Position numbers and translations under genes: made by a program. A DNA stretch of 64,000 nt, taken from NCBI GenBank assembly GCA_965644295.1, contig CBFFRP010000445.1, forward strand, positions 124,001 to 188,000, in the 5' to 3' direction. Positions 31,826 through 44,550 of the stretch are shown here, one piece after another. This stretch comes from Paraphysomonas bandaiensis. Lineage: Eukaryota; Chrysophyceae. The notes under the pieces were generated by a model. It did no database searches. It saw only the letters and a list, made by a program, of their open reading frames with translations, and was not told the origin of the DNA. The first letter of the stretch is position 1; every line of letters starts with the position of its first letter.

Positions 31826-33808
31826 ATGCAGTCTGCTAATGCCAGTTTGGACTGTGATAATGCAGGAAATAAGAACACAAACGGATCAGAAAGAGATCAG
31901 AGTGGAAACAGTGAGACGAACAATGGGAAGAACCCTCCGTCTGAGTCCGTCACGTCCAATGAGACCAGTTTGTCGTCTGTAACGGTCAGTACAGGAGGAG
32001 GTCGCAGCTTCTTTCCGGTCGACTCTACTGACGACTGCAACTCATTCAACTCATCCAAACAATCAGGCACTATTTCAATTGAAGAAAGCGATGAGAATGC
32101 GACGGACTCCACCTATGTGGGTCAGTCTGATATTAGAAAGGATTCGTCCAGGCGCCCATCACCTGCAGCCTCCAGTGAGCCGGCCTTAACACAGCGCACT
32201 CTGACCATGCTTCAGAACTCTTTGTCAGGCCAAACTATGCATTCCAACTCAAACTATGGCGATTTTCCATACACACACAAAGAAATGCACAGCAATGTGC
32301 CGTATGCCACAGATGTTGAGGCACAGTCTCTCAATGCGGCTGTGCCAATGAAAGTAATGATAATGGGACATTCAACAGTATTGCTAACCCCTGTGTACGA
32401 GGTTGACCACGCATCCATATTGCAGATGTGTACGCAGTCAAATTCTGGTACGCAGAAGCTCCTCGTCAGGTTGCAAACTGACTCTTCGACTACAGTCGCT
32501 CCCATTCCCTCGTACACCCCATACCAATTTTCCCCTTCTGTTCCAACAACTATTATCAACCCGAAACATATATATCGTACCTCAGGGGATTCCTTCAGGA
32601 TACAGATGTCCGCAGGATCCAAGTCGAAGCCGAACCGAAAATTTTCTCGAAATGTCCGTGGAGAGACCGATGCTTTGATATTGTGTGAATACGCGCTGAT
32701 TCTACTAGATAAACCTACCTCGTTCACTGATATTCTCTCGAACGGTAACTTCAAGTGCTTTTTACAGCGCAAGATTGCTACCTCGGTTGAGCAATTCGGG
32801 AACTTGTTACATGAACGCCTACCAGAGTTCGAGAAGCGCGACTTACTGAAACAGCAAGAGTACGAAGCCATTGCCTCCCTTCTACAGAGGAGTGTCCCGT
32901 ATGTATATCTATCCGAGCCACAAGGACCACCCCTGAACCAACATCCTGCAGTTGGGGGTTACAAGTCTAATGAAGCAAGGAATGACGCCAGAGGTCGTGT
33001 GCTGGGACAGTCGTTACAGCAGCATGGAGGCCAGCATATAAATTCACACATCTCTCCTCATGCTAGTTTCAGTCATCCGAGTGCACAAAGGCAGGCCCAA
33101 CAGGTTCTCTCCCAACACCCTCACAGTGCACCGACCAATGCGTACGCGCCCTCTGGGCAATTCTTAGCTAATCCGCCTCAGTCTATACCCCAATTCATAT
33201 ATGGGCGTCAGTCTATGCACATGCAGTCACAAGCGTACACGTTACCGACACCTGCTAATGTTGGTCGTTCTGGCACTTCTTACCCAGGCTATGGGTTGCC
33301 AATCCCCCCGTCGACAGCAGCTATAACAACCAATCTGACTACGAGTTGGGACACGTTAATGTCTCAGGATGGACAGACTGGTCCATCAAATAAAAGGCGT
33401 AGACGCTCGACTCGCGATAATAGTCAGTATTCCAATTCTACTCTGAATTCGAGTGCAGAGGGCATCGGCCCAGAGAACAACCACGCAACAATTACTCAAG
33501 GTCGGAGTTCCCCACAGCAGTCACTAAAAGAGCATTCTTTGATCCCTTCATTTGTACCGTTTCACGGTGATGCAGGATCCTCAGAGGATTTCTTTTCCTC
33601 GTCTTTGGCACTTGCATTGAGGGGTGACTCTGAATATTCCGGTTCAGTTCTACAGGTGTCGTCTGGAAACCGCAGTAACAAATTGCCTATGCTTCATCCT
33701 GCAACCGCCATGAGCAGTGCCCCTAATCCGATGGGTGCGATATTTAGCATGCATGGAGATGCGTATGACAACTCCATGAGCCATATACCTAACGGTGATG
33801 AGATATAA
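31826..33808 (+). CDS. Ser/Gln-rich nuclear protein with an AP2-like domain
   Basis: This 660-residue single exon starts at MQSANASLDCDN; an upstream in-frame GTG is not a start. The N-terminal 170 residues are Ser/Asn/Thr-rich. At about residues 245-300, after NPKHIYRTSGDSFRIQMSA, comes KFSRNVRGETDALILCEYAL. This is the AP2-fold pattern: a three-strand sheet with Tyr-Arg-Thr-Ser-Gly, then a helix with Ala-Leu-x-x-Cys-Glu. It suggests DNA binding, but the match is from memory of the family and is moderate. A helical region (CFLQRKIATSVEQFGNLLHE) follows. The rest is Gln/His/Pro-rich, with a basic cluster NKRRRRSTRD near residue 525 that should act as a nuclear signal. The most likely role is a transcription regulator. 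Confidence 0.75.
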   Translation: MQSANASLDCDNAGNKNTNGSERDQSGNSETNNGKNPPSESVTSNETSLSSVTVSTGGGRSFFPVDSTDDCNSFNSSKQSGTISIEESDENATDSTYVGQSDIRKDSSRRPSPAASSEPALTQRTLTMLQNSLSGQTMHSNSNYGDFPYTHKEMHSNVPYATDVEAQSLNAAVPMKVMIMGHSTVLLTPVYEVDHASILQMCTQSNSGTQKLLVRLQTDSSTTVAPIPSYTPYQFSPSVPTTIINPKHIYRTSGDSFRIQMSAGSKSKPNRKFSRNVRGETDALILCEYALILLDKPTSFTDILSNGNFKCFLQRKIATSVEQFGNLLHERLPEFEKRDLLKQQEYEAIASLLQRSVPYVYLSEPQGPPLNQHPAVGGYKSNEARNDARGRVLGQSLQQHGGQHINSHISPHASFSHPSAQRQAQQVLSQHPHSAPTNAYAPSGQFLANPPQSIPQFIYGRQSMHMQSQAYTLPTPANVGRSGTSYPGYGLPIPPSTAAITTNLTTSWDTLMSQDGQTGPSNKRRRRSTRDNSQYSNSTLNSSAEGIGPENNHATITQGRSSPQQSLKEHSLIPSFVPFHGDAGSSEDFFSSSLALALRGDSEYSGSVLQVSSGNRSNKLPMLHPATAMSSAPNPMGAIFSMHGDAYDNSMSHIPNGDEI

Positions 33809-34439
33809 CACATGCTACCAGACTCCTTGTCGTGGAAAGCCGCGGCCTTCATATTTTTGCTACATTGGTGTGCTAGAATTTCTCTGGGTCATGAATTTTG
33901 TGCTGGGTATAGTAAGCTCATTCCCATTGGTTTCTCCACTGTGAGTTTATTTCTCTTTTCCGCAACTGTTCCATCGATTGAAACAGTTCCAGTCTAACGT
34001 ATTATCAGATAACAATTGTATTTAGGATTTGTATGAATTGCAGCGCAATGGCTTCCTGGATTTCATTTTTTCGCTTGCCTCATGCTAATTCGTGTTCAGT
34101 ATAGCTCAGTATCACTTTGTTTAAGTAGATTGAGGTGGAGATGTGCATTACAAAGTGCAACATTTTGGACACGCGATTATATATATATTTCTTCGGTAAA
34201 AGTGGTGCTGTTGACGCAGATGATGTGACCACAGACATGAAAAGATCATACATTCCACAGTACATGAAAATGTTATAGTTTAAGTTGTAGTGTTTTTAGT
34301 AATATATAATAAATGTGAAGTAATATTATTATCCAGTTTACCTTTCATTGCATTTATTGTACATATAGTTCAACGTAGAATACGTTTCAAGAATATATCT
34401 TTTCATGAAATAATGCTATTGACTCTTATCCTTATTAAA
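33809..34439. other. 3' flank of the AP2-like gene, no gene seen
   Basis: AT-rich. Open frames of about 60 codons at 33812-33997 and 34080-34265 look like chance. Confidence 0.35.
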
Positions 34440-34670
34440 ATTAAAAGCTGTAGCTTCTAAGATATTTGAATTATATCCGCTACTCGAAGAATACAGTAGT
34501 AGCTAACCGTATTATGAGAACCAAAAATATGATATGATAGCCATTGTAGTGATGAAACTGAAATATACTGACTGTACAAGATAGTGACGATGTAAGATCG
34601 TACTAGAAATGGTTGGTGTAGTAGAGATAAAAAGAGTTTGTGAACGTCAATGAATAAAGATTGGTATCGC
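34440..34670 (+). repeat. Dispersed non-coding repeat family, direct copy
   Basis: This copy carries ATTAAAAGCTGTAGCTTCTA, GAAGAATACAGTAGTAGCTA, GTATTATGAGAA, then GACGATGTAAGATCGTACTA and GAAATGG. The copy at 53731-53870 has the same landmarks in the same order. Other copies are at 47390-47600 (weaker) and inverted at 15490 and 19860. No coding potential. Confidence 0.6.
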
Positions 34671-35919
34671 TTATAATTTTTATATAATATTCTATATCAG
34701 TGTTTATCAAAACCTTATTACTAAGTATGTCAATTTCTAACAAACACGTACTTTTTAAAACAATATAAATAGTTCAAACTTCAATACATAGGTGATGTCA
34801 GAACATTCATGCATTAATACTCACAATTTTTCTATTGTAATAACAGAGATCTGAATTCACTATCTTTCTAAAAAGCAGTAGATAGCCAATTCATAGTTTA
34901 TATTATATATTCAACTAAAATGAGACGTCGACATTGAACAGTAGTCAAGACTGCAGCTAATAGTAGCTATACTGATTATAGAGACTAAATATATTACTGC
35001 TGATGCAGAAAACGGTATATATGAGAGATCTTGGCAAAAAGCTTGAATAACGTGGATTTGAGCTTAGTAGCATTGGTGCATGTTTTTAAGGCCTATTGCT
35101 AAATAATAAGACTTTCAATATATGAGCTTAGTAAAGTTGCGCCTCCAATTATTCTGAATAGGGAAAGCATGGGTACGATTGATCTCTTGCCCAAACACAA
35201 TGTGATTAAGCACATCCGTAGCACCCATTGAATTTTTGTGAGAAGGTGGGAGATCGTATATTGTCAGGCTGAACAAAAGACAGTAGACAATTCAACGTCT
35301 TTATATATAGAAAACTGTAATCCCAGCATATTATATATACTTGTGATATTATGTCAGGTATGCTGTACTACTATACACTATACTATAATGTTCTATTACT
35401 GCGAATGTTGAAACAGGATTAGAACTCTGAGAGAGATACTCTTATATATAAACTGGCAACAAAATACAACAACCTAAACCATAAAAAACATACATTACTT
35501 ATAAGAATCTAAAATAAACGATCTATCTACGCAGCGACTGAAATCACTTATCAAAAAGGCACACAGACTACTATATTAAGTTTTTGAAGAGTTGGAAAAA
35601 CTCTTTCTGTGTATCTTCTCAGTAAGTTACTTCTCAATGTAAATGACGCGTTCTAATGCAGGATTCTTGTCGTTCAAACAGAAATTTGGTTCAAGTTGCA
35701 AGTAGATGACCTGAAGTGGATAATTGACATAACTAAAAAGTATGTTAACATTAAAATACATCAACACGCTAGCGTTCTCTAATAAGTACAGCGAAAAATA
35801 GATTTTACATCCGCCCAGTTATTTCACCAGGACAGTAATGGTACACTTCTGATGACATGTATGTATCCTTCACAAGATTTTATGTATATTGTATGACGTA
35901 ATAAGTATTCGTCATAAAC
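34671..35919. other. AT-rich spacer with one LTR-like end fragment
   Basis: The only recognised piece is the terminus of the LTR-like family at about 35075-35117, GGCCTATTGCTAAATAATAA followed by GACTTTCA. No gene is seen. Confidence 0.45.
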
Positions 35920-38900
35920 TTAATTTCCGAGATAGTCTGGAGAAAAACCCTCATCGCGAATTACCGCACGGAACGATAGATCTTTCTTCGGTAGTGGGGG
36001 TAAGCGTACTGGAAGATTTCCTCTTGTAGGTTGCTTCCGATTTTCGAGCACAGACTGACTATCTACACTTTCCTGATTGGTCTTGGTTTTCAACTGCGTG
36101 TTGTCATGACGATCTGTGCTACCTTTTACACTGCAGTCGTCTACACTACATGACTGCTCCACGATTTCCTTCTCATACTCTGATTCCGCGACCCAAGAAC
36201 CACTGCGGCGGCGTAGAAGGACTCTCCTCTGTGCGTCCATCACGACATTCGCAAGAGACGTGTCCAAGACTGCAATTTGTTCAGCACCACTTTCATTTAA
36301 CAATTTCTGGGCCCTTCCCTCGTCGCTACCCTTGCGTTGTATATATCCACTAAATCTCTTTCTCGTATTCTGGACGATGGAACCCATAGTGCTGAGACTT
36401 CCCCTGTATGTATCTTCGGCAGTAAATTGTCTTGAGCCTTCTAGATCCCGCATAGACAAAGTATTGGACACATTCTGTAATTCACTTAAAAATTTCTGTT
36501 TCTCTTTTCCCACTAGATAATGCACACTACGTTTCGTGCGATTGTATACGCTCCTTACGGATTCACCAAATATTGCTCTGCCTGATCGCTTATTGGCAAC
36601 CCAACGTCTGATATTGCGGCGTAGAAGACGTTTATATTTAAACGTTGGTACGTCACACATAATGACGATAAACGTTACCAAATCAATGCCCTGACCTGGA
36701 CAAAAAAATCAAACAACTGGAATATACAATGAAAATAACATACAATAGCAGTGGACAATACAATCACTAAAAGTTCCGTTCAAAGCATGCAGACCGACGC
36801 AATCTACGCACGGCTAACAATGTACCTCTGTCCGCTTTTCCTAACTCCTTCTCCACATCGCAATCCAAAAAAAGGTCTTTAATACACTGAAAGCTGAGCG
36901 CTATTTCATTTATCTCTATTGTACCACCACCATCGAGATCCAGAGAATTAAATACTTCTCGGAAATACTTCACTTGAATATCTGTCAGCTGCAAGCACTT
37001 CTGCAGAGTTTTGACTTGGCGATCCAACTTTTTCTCTTTTTCCTGCATTTCGCGAGCTTGTTCCATAGAAGTTGTCACGACACCGATAAATAGTGTAAGA
37101 AGAACCAGAGCACCCAAAACTATAAACACATGAAAGTAGGCTGCTGCAAGTAGACCGCGTGATTTCGGCTCCCTGCACATATCCGGAAAATCTTCATACA
37201 CGCCTGCATAGAAAAACGACAACAAATAATGAATATATATATATATATATATTAGGCAAGTGTATTGACGTTGTACTATAGTTCAGTCAGACTTTTAAGG
37301 ACAACTTATTGACATCCTGCTATATTCTTCGAATACTATTTCACAGCCATATAATGCGAATCATCTCACCTGCATAGTTATCGCACCCATATATGTTCAC
37401 ATACATTACTTCACTCCAATCATCCAGAGTACTGCATCTAAAAAGTGTGAACATGGCAATATGTAAATTTCCAAAGTGGAAAGGGTCGTTTTCCTGGAAC
37501 AATAGCATGCCCAATATAGCAAAAACATAGAAACATAGAAACAAAATTAGCCCAATATAGCCGATCGACCCCAGACCCATCAACAGTGCATTCACAATAA
37601 CTTCTAGTTGCGGAAGGGACTTGACCAGCTTAAGTACCCTCAACAATCGTAACAGTCGTAATACAGTTAGCAGCGATCCGGCCCCTGGTAAATAGGCGCC
37701 CACGACCACAATGAAATCGAACACATTCCAATTATCTCCAAAGTATGTCCATGGGGTCAAGCCTTCACCAAGAAGCTTTAAAGCCACTTCAAAAGTGAAA
37801 ACAGAGAGTACCAAGCTATCTAACGCATCACTAACTGCAGATACTACAGGAATACCTATGATTCGGCGATCTGTTCGTATACCCACATTGATCCCGGCAA
37901 GCAAAATGAACAACGTAATCACAGCAACAAACTTGGAATGTTCTGACATATATTTACAGTATTCCGCAAATATTCTATACTTCTGCGTTAATGTAACGGC
38001 ACTACCCATACGAATACGGAAATTTTCTGCACTTTTTGGCAAGTCATGTAGCCCTTCAGGTAATTCGCCCAAAGCCACTCTCAATTTGTAACCTAGCAAA
38101 CGACTGCGTCGCTGAGACGCGTCATGCTCTAAGTAGTCCAACCCCTCTTTCAACGCATCCGGCATGAGAAAGGATAACTTCCTGGATGTAAAATTTGGGT
38201 TGCGCTTTGATTTACTGGAGAGGGTTGGGTTACCATAACTTCTTCGTGAGCCCTTCATACTTTTCGTGTTGTAGCTCGAGTCAAAACTACCAATAGCTGC
38301 TAATGCATCGTTTCTTTCGGCCACAATATCTTTCGATAAACTACTCTGCAGAACGGGTAGCTTCAAGTCATATATATCTAAGACTTGAGATGATTTTTGT
38401 GAGTCGACTTGACCCGTTGCAGACTGAACTTGGCTTGCCGAAGAACTAATTTCAAAATCAGAAGGCAAATTTCGACGCTTTGTGGATTCTGTTTGGCTAT
38501 TCACGGGCTCACATTCAGCAATACACGGTTCTTTTGATATGGAGCATTCATCCGCGCATGCAGCTGAGGGCACATATTCTGCATTGGATGGCTCATTCGG
38601 TATCACCATTTCGTCGATTTGAGCTTTTGATGGCTCAACTTCGCTATTGGACGAGTTTATTGGACCTGGTAAAGATTGCATTCCCGTGATGGGTTCGGGC
38701 TCTGCATACACTACGTCTCGTATTTGCCTGATGTATTCTTCAGACATGTCAGTATCTAGTGGGTCAGTGTCCACTGCCGTCTGTGCTGTAGCTCGGAGGG
38801 ACACGTCTGCTTGTGCCGACGGATGGATAGCAGTCTTGGAAAACACTCCAAACTTGGCCCTTCTCGTAGACACTGTGTAATCTTTCTTCACTTCATTGTA

Positions 38901-40622
38901 TGCTGGTAACTGAATTTCTGGATCACTCTCGCTGCTACTATCTTCATCTTTACTCAGCACCATTTTACCGTTGCGGTAGTCTTCATGAACTTCCCATATG
39001 TTCTCTTGCTGATTCCTGTCGTCGAATTGTGTCGCATCGTTTCGGCTGCGTACAATGGCCGTCAGAATGTATTCAGGAGCACTTCCTGGTTTCACTGCTT
39101 GTTGTTTACCACCTCGACTGCGAAGCTCCAATCTAGTTGAGGCTAAGAACATATCCTTCACAGACCTAAATTATAATCAAGTGAAGGTCTGCATTTGAGA
39201 AACTTGGCGAAAGAAACTGAATTACGTGCGTAAATATATATCAAAAATTATTCAATCAGAACACAAAACACACAGAAGCACTGTCCGATCCCACCATACC
39301 GGTCATATCTCTCTTTACGCCTCCTATCCGCTATGCGTTCATTGAGGTAGTTAAGCGAGTCAGTCATGCTTACTGTAACAGCTCCGATAACGAGAGACAA
39401 CATGACCAGGCCGCACACAATTACAAATAGAATAAAGTACATTGAGGATAGTACAAATTGTTTTTTAGGGGAAGAGCATTTCAGCAACTCAAAAGAGGAA
39501 GCCGATTCATTCCCATATATATACGCATACCCATCGCAACCAAAAGAGTTTAAGTACATGATATCTGACCATGCATCTAAAGTGGAGCACCGGAAAAGGG
39601 TCATAAGGGCAATAGGAACAGTTGCAAAGTGGAATGGGTCATTCTTGCTGAATAAAATCCATCTACGAAACGAAAAATATTAAACATAAAGGGACATGCG
39701 TCGATGAATAAGACATGTGGATAATACTACAATGATGTGAACGCTCACAGTAAATAACGGTCATGTTATAGTGTGACTTACCCACATACCGCAAAGAGGT
39801 AGAAAACCAAGAGTAACAAGAGTAGAATGTACCCTGAAATAAAAATAAGAATTCTACTGCTACTAGGGTAGAGAGATAGACTGTACTGCACGTTACACAT
39901 AATACATTTTTTTCACCCAATGCACGACGCTGCATAAGCTATGTTGAATCGACATACTGTGTGATCTTTACGAACAAAAAATAGTCCACGCATAGCGAAA
40001 TACCGCAGCATATATCATAGGGCGCGCATTTCATGTATATAATGCACATTCTACTCCAAATTATGATGTATACAGCACCTATAGATGCGAGTCCACCGGT
40101 TAGACCTTGCACTATCATCTGAAGAGCCGGGACTTTCTTGATTAGCTTTGCCAGTCTCATTAACCTAATTAATCGCAATAGTGCTAGTGAGCCACCACCA
40201 AAAAGTCCATCCCAAAAAGGTAGAGATAGAAAAACAATGGCGAAGTCGAAGTTGTTCCATTTCCATTCTGGTCCTGTTATTCACCAATGAAAATGACGCG
40301 GATAATCAATACACACAGCATATGACCTACCCGTGAAATACATGTACGGTGCCAACCCCTCACTCAATACTTTAACGACTACTTCAAACCCAAATACACA
40401 AAGAATGGAATTGTCTATAACGTTTAAAATGTATACGTCATCCATCTGTTCATAGCTCTGTATGCCGACAGTGATGCCAGCGATGACTATCACGCCGATA
40501 ATAAAGTAATTGAACCTCTCGTCCTCCACTAAACAGTGACAATAAGAGGTCAGATTTAAGTATTTGCGTCTCAGTCCAGTATGAAATAAGGGGTCGTAGT
40601 AGTAACCGGGCGGTCGCTTCAT
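35920..40622 (-). CDS. Two-repeat voltage-gated cation channel with C-terminal EF-hand
   Basis: The seven exons close in phase: 40622-40331, 40273-40055, 39833-39782, 39662-39300, 39165-37370, 37203-36826 and 36695-35920. They give 1291 residues. Repeat I has S1-S3 at about 36-120, an S4 with regularly spaced arginines (LLRLIRLMRLAKLIKK) and pore motif TLFRCSTLDAWSDIMY at 209-224. A linker of about 330 residues, rich in Ser and acidic residues, follows. Repeat II has S4 VLRLLRLLRVLKLVK at about 809-823 and pore motif TLFRCSTLDDWSEVMY at 882-897. After the last S6, an EF-hand has the loop DLDGGGTIEINE at 996-1007 with the standard Ca ligands, and a second loop is degenerate. The C-tail is basic. 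Ca2+ or Na+ permeation is inferred; Ca2+ binding is likely to tune the channel. The pore motifs resemble single-repeat protist channels (EukCat-like) more than TPC channels. Confidence 0.93.
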
Positions 40623-41921
40623 AATACCGATACGATTATACAGTAACAGACGGATGAAGGTGCTCTATGACTGACTAGCCGCTATAGGGCGCACACTACA
40701 TTCACATTGTAAAGTTAATAGCATGTGTATCGTTGACAATCTAGTCACGGTGATGTTGCTGTGCGTGTCCATGTAACTGGGCTCGAGTGCTGTCTGTCTG
40801 TGTGTCTGTCTCCAGGTGCTCTACACTCACTAGTGAAGTACAGCACTACGACAAATACAGTGCAGTATACACAACACACTACACTGGTATGAATGAAACT
40901 GAAACCCAGGAATAAGTAGCGAATCATATATCTCTATTCACTTTTGATTTGTTGATATTATTGCTGGAATGGAGTGTGGAATGCTGATGGCTTAGCTAGA
41001 ATACGAGGAGAGTTCCCTGAAGGAATGAGTAATTATATTAACGCACGGCATCAACAAGGTACTGTGTAGACCCCATTAACATATGCGCTGTTGACTGCTC
41101 CATTTCTTTCTGACCATTCCGAGTGGTGGACGTATGCCATTTCCTTGAGAGCTGGATCTCACAGACAGAGGAGATGTTATGGCAACTCTTCACGAGAATT
41201 TTCTGCTTTATTGCTTGATCTAAGTGTACAAGAACCAATCGCGTAACTGATATCTATTGGTAATTGTACCCTTGTTTCTATCTAGAAATCTCGTATATGT
41301 TATGTGTGTTACATTTCACAGAAAGTCCTAAACGTTGGACATGATGAGTCACAGATGTAACGTACAGTATGAATATTGGTTGTGCGTAAAGTAATAGTGA
41401 GTAGATATGCTTTGTATTCAGCTGCGGGAGCGATATATTGCAGATATAGCACAGAATGGGAAACCTCCCACATTTTTGACACATATTAAACGTAAGTGTA
41501 AGAAGTATGTAAATATTAGATATGATGTTTGATATCATTGAAGTCGTAATACATGTTGTCTATTGAAGTGGACTTATTGGGGTCAAGGAGTTTAAAAAAT
41601 CTTCTGACTGCCAAACTGTATTTCTGTGCAAAGTGTGCAAATATAGTTTGCACAACGACCGATACCCATTATTCCTAGGTTAAATTGTAGCTTTCCCTCA
41701 TATAGTTGAAAACATATAATAGTAACATCAAGTATTTTTTCAAGCCCGTTGCATTCAAGGCCAGGTAAAAATATATTGGTAAGCTACACTATATTCATTA
41801 TTATTTTAGCAAAAATTGGCCTCGCAATATATTGATATATATTGCTCATGCTTGAAAAATTGATTTGTTTAATCATAAATTACTTTTCATAACCACATAA
41901 CTCATCTATTATTATAATTCA
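40623..41921. other. 5' flank of the channel gene, no gene seen
   Basis: A mixed AT-rich region with no exon recognised. The channel promoter should lie in the first few hundred bases. Confidence 0.4.
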
Positions 41922-42735
41922 GGGCTAGTGAACAATATATTGAATTGCAATATTTTACACCACCAGCCTAATATTCCATCAACTTTGTTTCTGTTAAAGT
42001 AGTTCACAATACTATTGCAATTTTTTCAATCAATATTATGATAGTCATAATATATGAAAAGATTCTCAACTGTAGGGTGCAAAGTATACGCCCATGTACA
42101 TAAATACCCCTAAAAATAAGAAAATAACCTATTCTTTATATTATTTCTTGGTTTTTACTCATCACTCGCTCTGCACTCTCTATACATGTACACTATTTCT
42201 CTTAATATGCATAATATACTGTACCATATATCATATATATCACATACATCATACTGATAAGAAGTGACGCCTGAACGATGAATGCTTACAAGAGTAGAGA
42301 TATTTACAGCTGCTTTTGATGTAGACTTCAGACTTAATTTTTCCGTCAAAGAGTAATGCTCATCGGTAGCAAAGAGATGTGAAACCTGATGAAGCACCTG
42401 CTAATGAAGAGGCTTAAAGCAGAGTTAGAATGCATCCTTGCTACGTGGCCAAACCAGTTTGCTACCAGAAAGGATTAATGCCATACGACGGCCCACTTCT
42501 ATCTTTCAGGTTCAGCGTGTATAAGGTCCTGTATCATTAATCAGAGGCCACCAGATGTAGTGACTTATAAGATTCCTACTTCGACAGAATTCTGATCACC
42601 CGTCCTATACTACTCGACGACTTGAGAAATGTAGTTCCAATACAAGTGAATGCCTGTTGAGCGCAGTTGGACTTATTATCTCAGTTCTGAGCTAGACTTA
42701 TATTTCCCTGTTGCAATAGTATTGTTCAGGGTCAG
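41922..42735 (+). mobile_element. hAT-family remnant with CAGGGCTAG-type end and transposase C-terminus trace
   Basis: CAGGGCTAGTGAACAATATA at 41922 matches the end at 14199. At about 42645-42700 a broken plus frame reads ECLLSAVGLIISVL, the hAT dimerisation motif. The region 42500-42700 is an inverted copy of 14600-14760. A further end-like sequence, CAGGGTCAGTCAACAATATA, starts at about 42728 and may be another insertion. The frames are interrupted and no intact transposase remains. Confidence 0.55.
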
Positions 42736-44550
42736 TCAACAATATATTACAAGCAAAAATAAATATTCAAGACCACAATAATAATTATTAAATATAATAT
42801 GTTGCAATATATTGATATGTATTGGGCGCTATGAAGAAGAAATGAGTTCGTTCGGTAGTAACTAGTAAGTAGAGGTTTTACAACATAATGATGAAAACCC
42901 AATAACAAAGCAGCAACTAGTACTCCAAGTGTTTCAACTACTCGTCACTGTCGTCCTCATTCTTATAATCATCAATGACCTGTTGCACTGTCTTTGCGGA
43001 GCAGCAGCAGTTCGAGGCGTCGTGGAGTCATTCTTTGTCGCAAGTGTGTCATAATAACCTTGACTCTGCTGAACAAACACTACACAATGTTAATTGTACT
43101 GAATATGTGCTTCGACGATCGATTCTGGGTATCAAGCTGTCGTCATAACTTCTTGGTAGCTGGCTTTCAAATGCAGCAGCAGCATTTCTTACATATGCCA
43201 CTTCGACGGCCCCATCCGCTGTTCTCTCTTGTCGAGTCAGAGATTCCTTGTGTATCAATTCTGAAGCTTCACAGTGGTCTTATTGAAGGTAGGGTTTTGA
43301 ACAATATCAGCATCTACGGAGAGGTGGGAATCTGTAACAGGAAAAAGATTCTATGATTTGCTTCGTTGAAAACATACTGTATGTGCAATGATATATTTTG
43401 TTGTCTCTTTGCTTAATAAGAATATCTGATTATTACATGAGAGCGATGTTCAGAACTAGTTTTACATCTATACACTACCTAATAACTGGGCTGCTATTTA
43501 CGACTAGTGGTGGGCAACCGTCTCGGAACTACTTGTGCATCGTTAATACTACACAAACAGAATAGCTTTTAAAACATTTCTACATCTAAATACTGTAAAA
43601 ACACTAGTTTTCCCCAAAATTTCGTAAAATTCCTACGTTTACAAAGTGTATACTTAATGAAACAATGAAATCAGATGAATGAATCGATCAAAACACATCA
43701 TGAGCAGAGATGGAGAGTCAACCCACTGAACTATACTGTCAAAGTACTAATAGCAAACGGTTTCTTCGCCTGTTCACATACATATTGTACGTAATAAATA
43801 TGAAAGATGATGGCCGAGTAGTTTGGGACCGTATACTGTACAGTAATAGCTTAGTATTATAGTTTGGGTGGATGTGACGATCATTTTACTGGCACTTACT
43901 TATTGACAGTTTAGACTGACATTCTATCTATATTACAGATTATAAGAAAAAAGTATTTGTACGAGGATAACAGCATCAAGTTAAGCAATTTGGAGTTTAC
44001 TATTGGTGAATAGCTTGACAGAGAAAAAGTACGATTCTAGTATTGAACATGAATAGTGTTCTTCGTTGCAGGTTGTTATCATAATATGTAGTAATAGTAG
44101 ATGAGTTATGTGATTATGAAAAGTAGTTTATGATTAATCAAGTATATTTTCTAAGGCACACCTGCATGAGTAATATATATTATATATCAATATATTGTAA
44201 TATATTGCGAGGTATTTTGCTAAAATAATAATCAATATATTGTTGCAAAAAGAAGATTGAGGCTTACGTCCCGGCTGTTTATTTCAGATATTAAGAGAAA
44301 TCAATGTTCTGGCACTATCAGCTCCTACTTGCACGGATTCGAAGCCAGCAGAATAGGTAGTAACTATGCACACTACACACAATCCTTAAAGGCACGTGAT
44401 AGTTAATGTTAATACATATCCATCTCCACTGTTTAAGTTATAGCCACTGAGAAATACTAAAGTATCAGTATACCTATCGTCCTGTGTATTAGAGATTTCG
44501 CAACATTTTCTTGAAAGGGCAAGTGTACTTCAGTTCTCCGACCAATCACT
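42736..44550. other. Repeat-rich spacer, no gene seen
   Basis: AATATATTG motifs at about 42740-42830 and 44170-44240 resemble the second hAT family. Both strands have open frames near 43000-43350 (plus, about 120 codons; minus, about 70). They overlap each other and I recognise neither. Confidence 0.4.

Noticed and set aside
42994-43356. 120-codon plus frame and overlapping 69-codon minus frame
   Set aside because: No family resemblance, mutual overlap, and location within repeat-rich DNA.
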